Position numbers and translations under genes: made by a program. Below the pieces are notes generated by a model. It was given only the letters and a program-made list of their open reading frames with translations. It did not search any database and was not told where the DNA came from. From positions 186,001 through 250,000 of the forward strand of contig JARGSG010000057.1 of NCBI GenBank assembly GCA_030374805.1: a DNA stretch of 64,000 nt. The letters are read 5' to 3'. Source of the stretch: Gracilaria gracilis. Lineage: Eukaryota > Rhodophyta > Florideophyceae > Gracilariales > Gracilariaceae. Each line of letters starts with the position of its first letter. The stretch's first letter is position 1. Shown one piece after another: positions 29,310-41,382 of the stretch.

Positions 29310-30956
29310 CCTCATTCTGAGGGCGTTGCACCACACGTCCCCCTCCTTACGCGGGAGCATCACCTCGAGGACGGAAACGACGGCGGCAACCATGGAGGAA
29401 AAAGCACGCACTCGTCTGGCTCGCCGGAAAGTTCTCCTTCGCCACCAGCGGGCACTCCTGCACTCGCAGTTATCATCGCTCCAACGCTTTTTCCCGACAT
29501 CTCGGTTATTAACGACCTTCTTTCTCCGACTCCTGTCGTCGATCTCCCCTTGGGTGGCAACTAACAACCCTCCTCCGATGGATTCACCGGATTCCGTTTC
29601 GTGCGCTTACCGCAAAGCGAGTAACAGACTGGTGCAAACCAGGGGCAACCGTCCGGGACCGTGGCGATTCCTTCTGAAGTGAGAGCGTCCACCGCCTACG
29701 GGGCGGGCGGCACTTGGTCTTTTTACGACTCCCTTGTGGGGCTCAATCCGAACAATCGGGAACAGGCACTGCGCCTTCAACTAGCGCCGTGGGTCCACCC
29801 AATCTCGTTGTTCGACGACGAGCTGATATCTCAGTATGGTGACGGCAGCGAGCGTCTCCCCGGGGACCTGCTGGCTATTGTCCCCGCTTCGTGCGATTGG
29901 CGCTGGCGCGTGGCCGTGCCTACACACCAGGTTCTTCGCTATGCCGGCGAGTCCCGAGCTCAGGCTCATGCAGCACTTATGCGAATTGGATACCAACGGC
30001 AAAACCGGGCCCCATTCGAGTTTCTCATCCGGCAAGATATGAGGTTCGATATCCAGCAGTACCGCACTCGCGGAGAGATGAGCTATTGTGATCGGCTGTC
30101 ACCGTTAGAGATTTATGCTTGGCGAGGATTCCCGGCTGTCCGGCAAGAAGCCTTGTGTTCGCATAGACCGATCATTTTGGCCGAATTCCGCTACCTAGCG
30201 CGTCGTTATCGATCCTTCTTCCTCCAGGAATTCATCTGCTTTGACAGTCGCTGCCATTCCCGGTTCGGGTACTTTATTCCGTATGAAAACTTGGAATTTG
30301 GAGAGGATTGCTACCGCTCACCGAAAAGGTCGGTATGTCGCTCTGCCGCCCTAGTGGTCGCAGTTTGAGGCGTGCCGGGATTCTATATCGAGTTACCTCC
30401 CGTATTCACCTATTTAGGGTCATACCTCCTCACGGATCCGCGTACCGGGCTTTGGTCGGTGGTCATTACCGAACGGGCTGTCCCCGCTGCAGCATATACC
30501 CTCAGCGAGGCTTACAACCAGTACCGACTGTGATTCCTTCCTCCGCGCGTGCGGGCCGGTATCCGTCAACTGGATCTCACCATCCCCTTTAGGGTTCAGG
30601 CTAACCCCGAAGAAGTCCTCAAACTTCTCGATTATATTGATAGTATTGACAGTAAAACGATACCAGTTGGGCAGAGTGGCCGGCTCACTGATGGTGGAGG
30701 ACATGGCCCAGGCATGAAGCGCAATACCGCCTTGGAGGGAGACTTCGTCTATTTCGATCCGTTGCAACAACAGGAGATTTCCGCTAGCAAAGCGGTCGAA
30801 CTCCGGAATGCTCCGAAGGAGATCCCAATCGGTTACAAGATTGGGTTCGTCGATTCAGACGATTACAACCGCTCAAGCGTGGAATGCGAGCCCATATTGG
30901 ACAATTATGAAGTATCATCTTTGTCCAGACGCTCGTTTCAAAAAAATTCAAAATAA
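29310..30956 (+). pseudogene. decayed unknown gene with Pro-rich N-terminus
   Basis: One plus frame reads as protein from about 29310 to TAA 30956, broken by four stops: two near 29570-29630, one at 30366 and one near 30533. It begins with a Ser/Pro/Gly-rich stretch (SSGSPESSPSPPAGTP). A folded-looking region follows with many aromatic residues (GTWSFYDSLVGLNPNNREQ, then LLAIVPASCDWRWRV, then LARRYRSFFLQEFICFD). After the third stop the frame continues as GVPGFYIELPPVFTYLGSYL. The last part is polar (NPEEVLKLLDYIDSIDSK). I do not recognise a family. The position in a TE-rich stretch suggests an extra gene of a retroelement or other mobile element. The frame is preserved throughout, so decay was by nonsense mutation. 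Confidence 0.55.
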
Positions 30957-31279
30957 TTTTTTGGGACAGCGAACCGGGGTGTCACAGAGTGAAATTAGTC
31001 CGCCACAAATTTTATTTATTTCTTTATTGCTCAAACATTGTTGTAAAAGTGTACTATAGATTTTAGTAGCTTGATGTGGCTTTGTAAACGTCCTGCGAGT
31101 ATGCTGAAAATTTTTATATCGGCACAGTGTATAGTTTAAACTAGTATTGAGCGGACGCGCATCCGTGATGAAGTAGACAGAAAGGAACGAAAGTTAAAGT
31201 CAACTCGCTAACCGATCTGGCGAGCCTCCTAGACGGTAGTAAACAACCCTTTCGATTCTATCAGTCGGGTGTAACCGCG
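30957..31279. other. Spacer between two decayed genes
   Basis: AT-rich at its left end (poly-A/T-like runs at 30940-30965 could be a 3' end), with no coding signal. Confidence 0.35.
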
Positions 31280-34200
31280 ATGCCGCCTCGCAAGCAAAAA
31301 AGGGGGCGGGACTCAAGACAACCGAACCCAAGTACAGGGGTGCTAGAAATGCCACCCCTAACACGAGGGAGAGGGAGGGCTAAAGGCACTGCGCCACGTA
31401 TTCCACCAGCCCGAGCAATGACGAAGAAGCATTTGCCTGCTGCTAACCCGGTAGTGAAAGGTGGAGATGCGGGGCATTTGTTTGTGACGGTTAGAAAGGA
31501 AAAGAGCAGGTTGAAAGTGGGAACCGCGGAGATGAGAGGTGTGGGGCCCACCGGTGGTGCCAGAAAGTCTCTTTGCCGTTCGCTCCATGGGCATCTTCTA
31601 AGCGCGAGTGCCCTAGAAGGTGAGGAATTGGTTGTGATATAGATGACGAAGATTATAAATCATGGAAGCGCGAAGTATCCTTACCGTTTTCGAGGTCCTA
31701 AAGACACACCAAGTACGCTGGGCGAGTCGTTTTGCGTTGGGTTTTAAGCGTGGAATACGTCGATGATGGCCCCAATCGAGATTTTGCAAGGTCTTACTTC
31801 AGAGTCCGGGGCTGGCAAGTCTTCTACATCTCGGTCTGGGAAAGTGGTTACTCTGGAGGCCAAAAAACCAGCTAAGAAAGCTTCGAAAACTCCAGGAAAG
31901 TATTCTAAAATGATGAAGAAGCCCGTGGGAGCGAGCTTCAGCATCATAGAGGACTCCAACGACGATATTGCGGAGGTCTTTCAGACGAGTAACGCTCCTC
32001 TTGCTAACCCGGAGGATGACTTGTTCGATGAAGGAGACAGTGCTCAGTCGCAGGAGGTTGACAACACCCTGTCTCTGAAGAAGATTTCCGTCGCCAACTA
32101 TGTTCAGTGCAGGTTGACGATGGATATCGAGATGATTGGAATCCCAAAGAAGACAGTACGAAGTATGAATCTGTGATACAAGGGGGCGACGATGATGAAA
32201 TGTCGCAACTTTGGGTGGCTTCTGTCTGCAAGTTTGATTGCTGTGGCATCTCTAGGGGATTATGATGTGAATGAAGTAGTTGTTGATGCGAGAATTGTTG
32301 TGCCTGTAACCCTCATAGACGGATATCACCGAATTCTTGTGATACAAGACTTGCATGCGGATAGCGGGAAGTGGGTGGATATTGTCCGTTCTTTGGATGT
32401 TGTGCTGTGGGAAAGAAAGGATTGGAAGGCCATGAAAATGGACGAGGTACTAAAACTCGGCAATCTTCTGAACGAGATGAGTTCAAATGTGCTGCAGATG
32501 TCTTTTGCAGACAAAATTTATAGCACGTTGTCTTTTGGGCAGAACATTTTGGACGAGTCATATATGGATGTGAAGATCATTACTTCGAAGCAGTTAGCTG
32601 GTGCTTTGAAGAGAAGTGATGCTATCAGGGACTACAGCGTGCGTCACTTGACTCGTTTCACGACATTGGCTCTGAAGTTTGTGGAATGTGAGGGGCTTTT
32701 GGAGTTCATTGAGAAGGTGTGTGAGAAGGTTCCAGCCCTGAAATTGACGCATGTCTCCAGTGACTTCCTGATGGGTCTCACCGATGGGCAGTTTTGATTT
32801 GTCGTACGTTGCTTGCAATGGCATGTGGAACTGAGGTTGTCATCTTCTACGAGACCCGATCGTTTTGAAGACATGAGAAAGCACTTCTTTCAATGTGCAA
32901 TGGGTATGTACAACCTATGTCATCTCACTGGGAAGAAGAAGAATATTAGTCTTGAAGCAGTATTGCAGACAGTATTGAACTTAGGAGAAATAAATGTGTC
33001 TGTGATAAAATATCAGGGTATGCGGACAGAGAAAAAGGAACTTAGCGGTGCGAGGCGTTTATGGGACTGGATGGTGTCTAGAAGGGTGAAGACCGCGGGT
33101 AACAAGCTTCAAGAAGTTTTCGAACTATCGCTTTAAACTTTAAGGGAGGTGAAGGAGGTGGGAGAGGAGGTGGTTGAAGTCGTGAGTGTAGGTGATAGTA
33201 CGTCAACCGCAGCACCTAATGAGGCAGAAAAAGCTCCCACGTTGTTGAAAGCTTCCATGCAGGGGCAGGACCCTGAAGCAAAGCTTTCAGGGTTGAGGCG
33301 GAAGACACGGGAAAAGATCGCTCCGCGCTGCCTGAAAGAGGATTGAGGTAGCAAGACTGGGAGCAAGAAGAAGAATAAAAACAGATTAGTTGATCTTACT
33401 GACGATGAGGGCGAAGAAAAAATCCAACCCGCTCCGAAGAGGATGAAGAAAGCCACAGTGAAGACCCCTTTTGGAGATATACCAATGAAGGTTGTTACTT
33501 TATTCAGGAATATTACGAGGCTGGCATTGAAGAAGTTCTTCAAAGAACAGAAAATCAATTTAGTGTTGTCGAGCGAGAATGAAAATAGTGGCAGTGAGTA
33601 CGAAACTAGGTTCGTTCAGGACGAGAAAGAAGTGGTGGAGGAAGGAACGATGCGTAGATTTGCAGATAAGTATCCCGAAAAACCGCCGAAAGGGATGAAA
33701 AAGGCAGATGAATAGGGTGGTGGATCGGATATGTCATGGACGAGTGTCGTGAATGCCCTACCGAGTGAGTGGCCGCGAGGGAAGAATGCAGTAAAACATG
33801 AGCACCCATGGATGGAGATGATTCTTTTGCGAAAAGAGCTCAGGGTGGCGTTTTTGGGGGTGACTGATTTGAGAGCGGTCCATTAAACGGTGTACTGGCA
33901 TGCCGCCCGGAATGTGCACAAGGAGCTGGGTAGTACGAAATAACCAGTTCTTGGGGTGACGTTTCCGTTGAAAGGAAACCCGAGAGGGGAGGAAGAAGCT
34001 CTTTGGATGCCGGCGATGGAGAGAGATGAACTCGCTCGAGAGTACTTTGCCACCAAGAGAATGAAATTGATGGAAAAAGATTTCTGTGTTTTGGAACACT
34101 TCGGTACTAACGAAGGTATGTCAGAGGAGGCGGAGAAGAGGGGCGCGGTGGTGGATGAAGATGTGACGGAAGGGTTGCTGGAGTTTTTTTGAGAAGTACT

Positions 34201-35012
34201 TTAAGGAGCGGCCACACTTGAAGTTTGAAGAGAACCGAACAAAATGGAATCCTATCAACAACAAAGGAAAAGATGCTGGAGACAGGATGCAAGGAATTGG
34301 ACAATATACTCCGGCTAAGAAGGGGATTGTTGATTGCATGGAATCTGCTGAAAAGAATGTGATCATGGCGAGAAAGCGGGCGTTGTTCGATGCGAGTTTT
34401 AGCAAAATTGCATCGGCTCTTCGCCTTTGTGACAACAACAAGGCGAAGAAAAGGATATATGCACCGCAGACGGGAGTGATTGTGTTGTGTACGGGAGAGA
34501 AATGCCCAAGGCAGGTGTTGCACACTGATTTTCGAGGGTTGAAGAATATGGAGAAGAATAAGGGAGATATTCCGGGGTTCTTCGTGATGGCTTCTGGGGG
34601 GAGTTCATTTATGATATGGGTTTATGAGAGGTCACACAATATCTATTTGACGGATGACAAAATTTTGAGGAGATTATCACGTACAACGGTTGAGAAGAAA
34701 CTCAGAGTTTCGCCTTACTCTGTGTTTATTGGGAGAGGGAATGTGCTTCATGCGAGAGCTGGGTACATGGATGCGTTGGTGAAGGAGAATTGCTTGAGGT
34801 ATCACATGTACTTTGTACCATAAGGATACAAGCTCCATGACGCGGTGCACAGGGAGCCAGCATTTCGGCCAAAGTTCGTAGATGAGAACTTTGGGCTGGG
34901 AGAATACCCAAAAAACCAGCCGGACGATGATGAAGGTTTGGAGGAAGAGAGTGAGATGAAAGATATAGAAGATGGAGAGAACGAGTACGAAGAGGAAGAT
35001 GAAGAGATGTGA
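31280..35012 (+). pseudogene. large decayed gene ending in a 2OG/Fe(II)-oxygenase-like domain
   Basis: From ATG 31280 a single frame can be followed to 34192 through ten stops (31640, 31745, 32174, 32795, 33134, 33344, 33713, 33884, 33941, 34190). After an extra T in a T-run at 34184-34190 it continues in the next frame to TGA 35012, with one more stop at 34821. The total is about 1240 codons. The N-terminal part is basic and disordered. Residues about 300-600 are helical and unknown. A charged linker with a nuclear-signal-like patch (KRMKKATVK) follows. Between about 34480 and 34820 the protein shows RQVLHTDFRG, then FFVMASGGSSFMIWV, then SVFIGRGNVLHARAGY and NCLRYHMYF. The HxD, distal His and following Arg fit the metal and 2-oxoglutarate ligands of a jelly-roll dioxygenase. 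The tail is very acidic. I cannot name the family; a mobile-element gene is likely. Confidence 0.65.
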
Positions 35013-35248
35013 GATGGCCATGCTGAAAACACAGATGGGAATTACGAGGAAGGACAGATGATAATGGATGACGACAAATGAGTAGGTATAATGTTGAACT
35101 TATACTGTTGTGTTTGTTTGTAATAGAGACTTGACATAAAAAGTGAACAGGTGATTTGTTTAAATGCTGGCTTAAAATGAACTGAATATAAAAAACGGGT
35201 TGTGTGTGTACTTGCAACGAGTACAAGGTTTACAACTTGTTCTAATTA
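35013..35248. other. Short AT-rich gap between convergent decayed genes
   Basis: No coding signal. The plus gene to the left and the minus gene to the right both end here. Confidence 0.35.
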
Positions 35249-36330
35249 CTATAGAATGTGATGTCTAAGAACATTGAAATAGTTGGTGTGGAAAGGGGCA
35301 GGGTCTTGCCTTCCGGCTAGTTTTTCATCTGCGAAGGTGAGATAGAAGAAAGCATTTCTTGGTTCATACTCCGAGAAAGAGGCTGGGAAGGTAGTAATGG
35401 TGTTGCCCTATTCCAAAACGGATTCCACTGTAGAAGGGATATTGAAAGAAACAACTCTGTTGAAGGTGGCTATCCCTAGAAGCTCCTTCATTATAGTTGA
35501 GACAAAAGTTTTGTACTTGGCAGTCACTTCATGCATGGTAACGAATCCAAATGAACAACCGACGAGATTGGAGCAAGAGATCAAAAACGAGCTTTTGGTA
35601 GTAAGACTTGGAAAAGGCGTGTTCGTCGACGATACTGCAAGTAAGACCTGCGATCCTGAGGCTTTCAGCTATTGCTAAGGCCAACTTTCCGGTGGCTGTG
35701 CTTAGACCATTGGGAGAGAGGGGCGTGACACCATCATGTGGGGAGGCGCCAACAGTGGGAATGGCGATGTAGAGAGCGGCTCGTGTGCAGTGCTCAATTC
35801 AGTGTTTTGAAAGGATGGCAAAATGTGACCATTCTGGATGAAGACCAAGTCTTATGCTTGTGATGCTGGACAAGATAGAATTACTTTCCCGAGAAGGTCG
35901 TTCCTGCCACAGAAGAAGATTGGACCTTGGGGAAGGCAATGTGCGAAAATGAAGTCTTCGATGGAGAGAAAGGTGTCTCGAGGGGAACCATTGTTGTAAA
36001 TCATGGTGATAATACGCCGTCTATCTATGAAGAAAGCTGCCATGATTGTAGAACGGAGGTGAATGGGATGGGAGGACATTGCGATGAGTTCATCTGAAAG
36101 TATGGGCTGTTGGAAGCTGTCCGGTACTAGTAGCTGTAAAAGGAAAGCGGTATACATTCTAGGGAGTGAGGAAGGCTTTAAGTCCACAACTGGGATGTTG
36201 TTTTGGTCAGGAAAAAATGTTGCAGGGGACAAGGGATTTTGTATGATTCAGCTATGGAAAGAAATGTGCGGCCGGGCTGTAGAGAAGATATGGTCTAAGA
36301 GATTGTTTATGAGAAGGTATCCAGTGATTT
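35249..36330 (-). pseudogene. decayed unknown gene, convergent with the oxygenase-like gene
   Basis: The minus strand reads as protein in pieces of changing frame. Near 36230 lies a stretch like SIAESYKIPCPLQHFF. An open part at 35852-36232 contains DELIAMSSHPIHLRSTIMAAFF and GPIFFCGRNDLLGKVIL. Then comes LAIAESLRIAGLTCSIVDEHAFSKSYYQKLVF (about 35600-35690). A final part, HEVTAKYKTFVSTIMKELLGIATF ... FADEKLAGRQDPAPFHTNYFNVL, ends with TAG at 35249. At least three frameshifts or stops separate them. The middle part recalls the helical domain of ketopantoate-reductase-like enzymes, but I would not rely on it. Together with the flanking decayed genes it may belong to one dead mobile element. Confidence 0.45.
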
Positions 36331-36368
36331 AAACCAGAGAAAGTAATAGTTAATGGTACGGTTGGTTT

Positions 36369-37557
36369 TTGAGAGGTGATGAATCGGGGGCTTCAATTGG
36401 ATATGATATGGACCGAAGTTTGGAAAATGTGGAGATTTCTAGGAGAAATGGAAACGGTGCGGAATGGCGGGAAATTGGAGTAGATATGAATGGGGTACAA
36501 ATGGTTGTGCAGCGCAAGTGGGTGTGTAGCCAACAGTGCTATGGGTGTGTGGACAATTGTTGTTATCTCCGTTATCGTGAAACGCTGTTTATTTCTGCGA
36601 TGTCGAATGGGTACGTCGAAGACGAGGATCTAGAGGCTCTGCTTCACCGTACGAAGGTGCCAAAGACGCCACCGGGAAGGAATAAGGAGGGTTGGGACAA
36701 GGTTTGCATGGGAGAGAAGGAGGGAAGTGGGGATGGAGAGGGAGGTGGGGGGGATGGGGTGGAGGGGATGGGGGACCAGAGAGGAGGTTAACGGCTGAGA
36801 TGAAGGAGCGGTTGAGGAGGCTTGGAGGATATCTGAACGAGCATTTGGACGACTGGCTTTCTGAGATGGTTGGTGAGATGGAGGGGTGGTGCTGAGTGTG
36901 TTGGAGATTGGGGTGCCAATGGATTTGATTTTGACGATTCGAAAAAGGATGAAGTTGACTCGAACGGGGACTGAGACATGTAAATGGGATCTTCAAGTGC
37001 GTTGGAAGGGAGCTGATGACGCCAAGAAGAGAGAATATGGGGCTGAGGGGACGTGTGGGGGTGTTGAAGGCGCAAGTGGGACAGGTGGAGAAGGCGTGCC
37101 AATTGTTGTCGGAGGTGGAGGAGCTGGTGAAGAAAAAAGGCATTGGGAGGAGGGAGGGAATATGGGAAGGGTCACAGAAGACGCCCGGCTTTCGGTGTCG
37201 ACGTAGAGGTGTGAGGGGGAGGAGCGAGGAACCGAATGGAGGGGATGGTGGGGGAAGTCGGCTGAGGAAGAGGCGAAAGGGTGGGGTGATGGTGGACGAG
37301 GATGGGGGGTGTGTGTGCCGCGGCAGCTGCCAGGTGAAGCGCCAGTAGTTGGGTTTGGTAGTGCGACGGCGGCTGTGCGAACGGTGGAGCGCATACCAGA
37401 GGAGCAGGAGGAGAAGAGGCTGGGAGGGGTTGGGAGCCGGTTTGGGGCTAGGAGGATATATGAAAATGGAGCGAGTGTTCTGTTGGAGTTCTTGAACTTA
37501 ACATTTAGGGAAACTGAGACTCAGGATCCGAATGCTGGGTTGGAATAAGGGAGCGCT
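36369..37557 (+). pseudogene. decayed unknown gene with Cys-rich and coiled-coil parts
   Basis: Plus-strand pieces in three frames, without a clear ATG, read in order. First is a Cys-rich stretch (CSQQCYGCVDNCCYLRY) and SAMSNGYVEDEDLEALLHRTKV. After a shift comes RLTAEMKERLRRLGGYLNEHLDDWLSEMV. Then follow a coiled coil (GRVGVLKAQVGQVEKACQLLS) and a C-terminal LLEFLNLTFRETETQDPNAG before the stop near 37546. The plus strand here is extremely purine-rich (G-runs at 36720-36790 and 37210-37310), so some frames may be by chance. It is the third member of the decayed block 31.3-37.6 kb. Confidence 0.4.
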
Positions 37558-38698
37558 AGTGGCTGGTTCGTAGTTTTCTAAAGTGTTTTTGACGAGTCTG
37601 GGGAGTGTACAGTTGCGAGCCGTAGCAGGGAAACCGCGAACTAGCTTTTAACTTCAGGAGGTAAAGTTTGAACTGCATTGAACAGAAATTTTAATTCCAA
37701 AACATTACTTTTTTGTCTTCCCAACTAGCGCAAACTGCAAAAATGCTAGTTTTTTTGGGCTTTTATTTTCACAACTAGCGATCTAGCATACTTTTAGTGC
37801 AACGCACTTTGGCCCTTTGGGGGGGATTATTTTAGAATTTTGGTACCTAAGTTAGGTTAATTTCGGGAAGCCGATTGTGCCACACGTGGCATCCAATTTG
37901 GATAGAGTTAGATATTCATTTTGGGCCACACAGTGGTACAGTACTTTGGCGGAGCGGGCTCGCGCTCGTTCCCCTGCCACTAAACTCAACCCTTGTTCGG
38001 CCCTGACTTTGATCGTTTGCGCGGGTACTTTGCCTCCTTCTTGGAGAAGTCTCCGTTAGTACGGCTCCGTCTTCCGCACAGCTCCACCGAGGAGAAGCGT
38101 TGCGACGCATACCATATTGGTCCATTATTTGGTTTGGTCCACATATTTATGTTAATTGTCTGACCTGTCACGTACACCTCTCCGCCCCAGTATTGGGTGT
38201 TCTTTTGTTTCTTTTCGTACCACTTGTCTCACGGGTATTGTGGCTTTCGTTGGGTTCCCTTTTTCTATGCGTCTCCCGATGCCGCGCGTGTCACTCGCGT
38301 GCCACCTCTGCTGATACCATTGATTGGCGCTTCTGGACATTTCGTTACCAGATTCTTCGTTTTACACCTCGTAGGTTTACCTGAATCTCTCGTGGAGTTA
38401 CACCCACATCTTGGGAGTCACGAGGATTCTATCCCGGACTATCTCTTCAGGTAGTATATTTCGGACACCCACAGGGTTCTTCCCGTTTGCGGGTTTTGCT
38501 CCATATTTGGTCTCCTGAATTAGAATTCGGTTACTTGGATTCCCAGCTTTGCCGGTTGGTTGTGCTATCATCCAGATCTTTTCTATCGCGAGACGAGTTG
38601 ATTCCGATCCTGATTGTTTACTTTATTCGTTTTTGTCCTGTTAGGAATTCGTAGTGGCGGTTCCACAGTAGTGGTCAACCGTTCCAATCGTAATTGGT
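37558..38698. other. Region left of Gypsy-1; possible LTR remnant, unproven
   Basis: No gene. The stretch from about 37877 (TGTGCCACACGTGGC) to the first gag ATG could hold a 5' LTR and leader by position, but I found no second copy of it in the window. A small inverted repeat AACTAGC/GCTAGTT lies at about 37726-37761. Confidence 0.3.
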
Positions 38699-41283
38699 AT
38701 GGCTGGCACTTCTCAGGGTTCAAAGGCAGGCTCAGATAAAGGTATGCGCCCAACGCTGGTGGCGGACACGGAACCTCGTCGAGGAATCACTACGCCAGTT
38801 GAACGGGAGGGTAACCCGGATGTACCGGCTACCCCGGCTACGAATAACGCTGATATATCCACTCGACTGGGTTCTGTTTTTGAGGAACTCAAAGAGTTGA
38901 AATACTACGTTAAGTTTCTGCAAAACTCAAATGCTGAGAATTTTAGGTATATTGAAACTCTTAGAGTGCGCCTGGGCGATGCCCAGCCTCTGGATTTTGC
39001 TGTTGGGTTGAGCTCTATGCGTTTGGATTTTAATTCCATTTCGGAAAGTTTCGGACAACCGACTGCCTTCGTTGCAAACGTGGATACTCGGTTCGAGACT
39101 TTAAGACACACGCTCATGAGTATGGATGGTCCACTCCAAACTGTAGTGTAGTGGGCCCGAGTTGGTGCGTTGTGTATCTGACTGGCCGTTCACGTACAAA
39201 GAGGTAGTGCACGGTGGGCCGGTGCGGTGGCACCACCATGTGTACTATTTGGTGATCGAGTGCCCGACGGTTTGGCACAGCGTACGAGTTGGACACGAGT
39301 GCGAGTTGTGTGGTGCTGCGTAGTGACAATTCAAATAGGACCGATCGTACAGTAGTCAGTAGGGGGCCCAGACCCGATATTCAGTTGTAGCTCGGATCTC
39401 CCGAGACCCCAATCGTAAACGACAAGCATCTGCCGAACGTCTTTTTCGTTAGTTTGCACTCACGATAGATCGCGCGGCTACTCCTTTACTGGGTTTCTCA
39501 GACCATTCATACCCTTCCGGACGTTTCTGTACATGCCTGGTGATACCAATCGTCCACTCTTCCCTCGACCGCCCGGTGCTTCCGCCTTTTCTCTCCGTTC
39601 GGATTCATTACAGTCACATAACTGTACGCTGCCGCCGCTGCCGTCTCTTCCGTCTCAAAACCGCTTCAGGGTCTCTCCCTTTTTGTGCATTATACCACAC
39701 AAACTGTGGAAGCTACTTTTGGTGCAGACGAAAAAATCGCCGCCCAGGCTGAGTAAGAAGCTCAATCACGTGATGCAGAACACCGATCATCTCGGAAGCA
39801 TAAGTCTAAACACCGGAAGCGTTTTAATACCCACATGGGTTCTGAAGACACCAACTCGGATAGTAGTTCTACTTCTTCGTCGTCTGGTGATTCCTGCCAG
39901 GAATACAGTCGTCGCCACGAGAAAACTACTAGGTCCAAGGTTACATATACCTCACAAAGTGCACTTCTGTCCCGAGTGAATGGAAGGAAACATGTTGGAC
40001 TCAAAGAGTTGAAGGCTACGAATCCTCTTTATGAGAAACTGTTATCGTATCGATATTATCGATTGAACGACTCGTCGTTAGATCGAACTCCCGGTCGCAC
40101 GGGTCGCATTAAGGACTGCATCAAATGGATGGATTTTACGCTGAAAAACCACGTGTTCAGTGGAGAAGACCCGATTCTAGTTCTGGATTTCTTGGCAAGA
40201 TTTGTTCATGAAGCCGATATACTCGGAATGAGTGAGGCGCAGGCGTTCATAGCACTGCCTCACTTCCTGAAAGGTTCTGTGGAGGACCAGTTTACATCTG
40301 TACGCGGCACATCCCGAGCCCCAGATGGAGGATTCACGTGTTGCCCTGAAGCCGTACACTACCTTTTCAGATCCTATGCTACTGGTTATGATATCCAGAA
40401 TGCTATTCTCGCTCTTCGCGATACGAAACAGAAAACCGGAGAATCCCAAACGCTTTATTCAACTCGGTTGAACAAGGCTTTTTACCGTCTTGGTAATGTT
40501 TATTCGTCGTTGGAAAGTTGTACAATGTTTTGTGATGGACTAGATCCGGCAATACGGACTTTGGTAGCCCGTCACCGGGAAACTTATCGCAAGATATGCT
40601 TTTTGGAGTTGGTTTAGTATGCCCAAGCTGAAGAGGACGCCTTATGAGCTCGCTCGGGTCATATAGGTCTCCACTCTAAGGCACTCCATATGGAGAGTTC
40701 ACCATCTATTTCATTGGTACGTCGTTCTACGGAAAACCGCGACGCGGATAACGTGAATCTCGCTCATAGCGATGAACGCCATTCCTGGTCTTCCACGGAG
40801 TACCCGTCTACTTCTATATCCGTAGAGGACGACCCAGCACCATTCACTGCCAAATATCAGATACAGGCGCCTAGGCTATCCCACGCGAGTGGTCAAACAC
40901 GTAGGAACCGTCCCGGTTGGATAAGCAATACGCCAAAGCGTCAGGGGGTCCAACGCCTCCAACAATTGGATCGAACATCGATGATTTGCCATATCTGCTA
41001 CCACCATGGTACTATTTTCCCAAAAGCTACCTTTTTGGCTAAGAATAAATCGAATATTATCCAGTCGTTTGAGTCCTTAGCGGAAGAAGAGCGCGCTCGT
41101 GTTCCGAGTCTTACCTATAAACAGGTTCGCTCTTTGTTCTTACCGGTATCGGTTACTCAGCCAGGCCCTCAAAAAATGTCTTCTAAACCGCCGTCGGTAC
41201 GGTCATCGAACCATTCGAATGAGGTTAGTAAGGCCTTTGATGAAGGGAACGCCGCCCAGGTGGAGACTTCGTCGAAAAACTAA
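38699..41283 (+). pseudogene. Gypsy-1 gag, decayed
   Basis: ATG 38699 opens a 150-codon N-terminal piece with a short coiled coil (SVFEELKELKYYVKFLQNS), ending in TAG 39151. The central capsid-like part lies at 39835-40617. It has an acidic Ser-rich lead (SDSSSTSSSSGD), then KNHVFSGEDPILVLDFLARFVHEADILG, HFLKGSVEDQF and LYSTRLNKAFYRLGNVY. A further polar piece lies at 40690-41283. At least two frameshifts and three stops separate them. No zinc knuckle with all ligands is visible. Capsid-type proteins of this kind package the element RNA in the cytoplasm. Confidence 0.75.
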
Positions 41284-41382
41284 CTTCGGGAGTCTACCAA
41301 CGGGAAGAGTACCCGCAGTGTCGAGAGCTGTGGCGCCTGATGTTTCCAAGCCTCGCTCCCCAGTTACAATCTTCTCGAGGAC

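Noticed and set aside
36589..37394. Pro/Ser-rich minus frames
   Set aside because: Produced by C-rich complement of the purine-rich strand; low complexity only.
37877..38698. Possible 5' LTR of Gypsy-1
   Set aside because: No second copy and no target duplication found, so not called.
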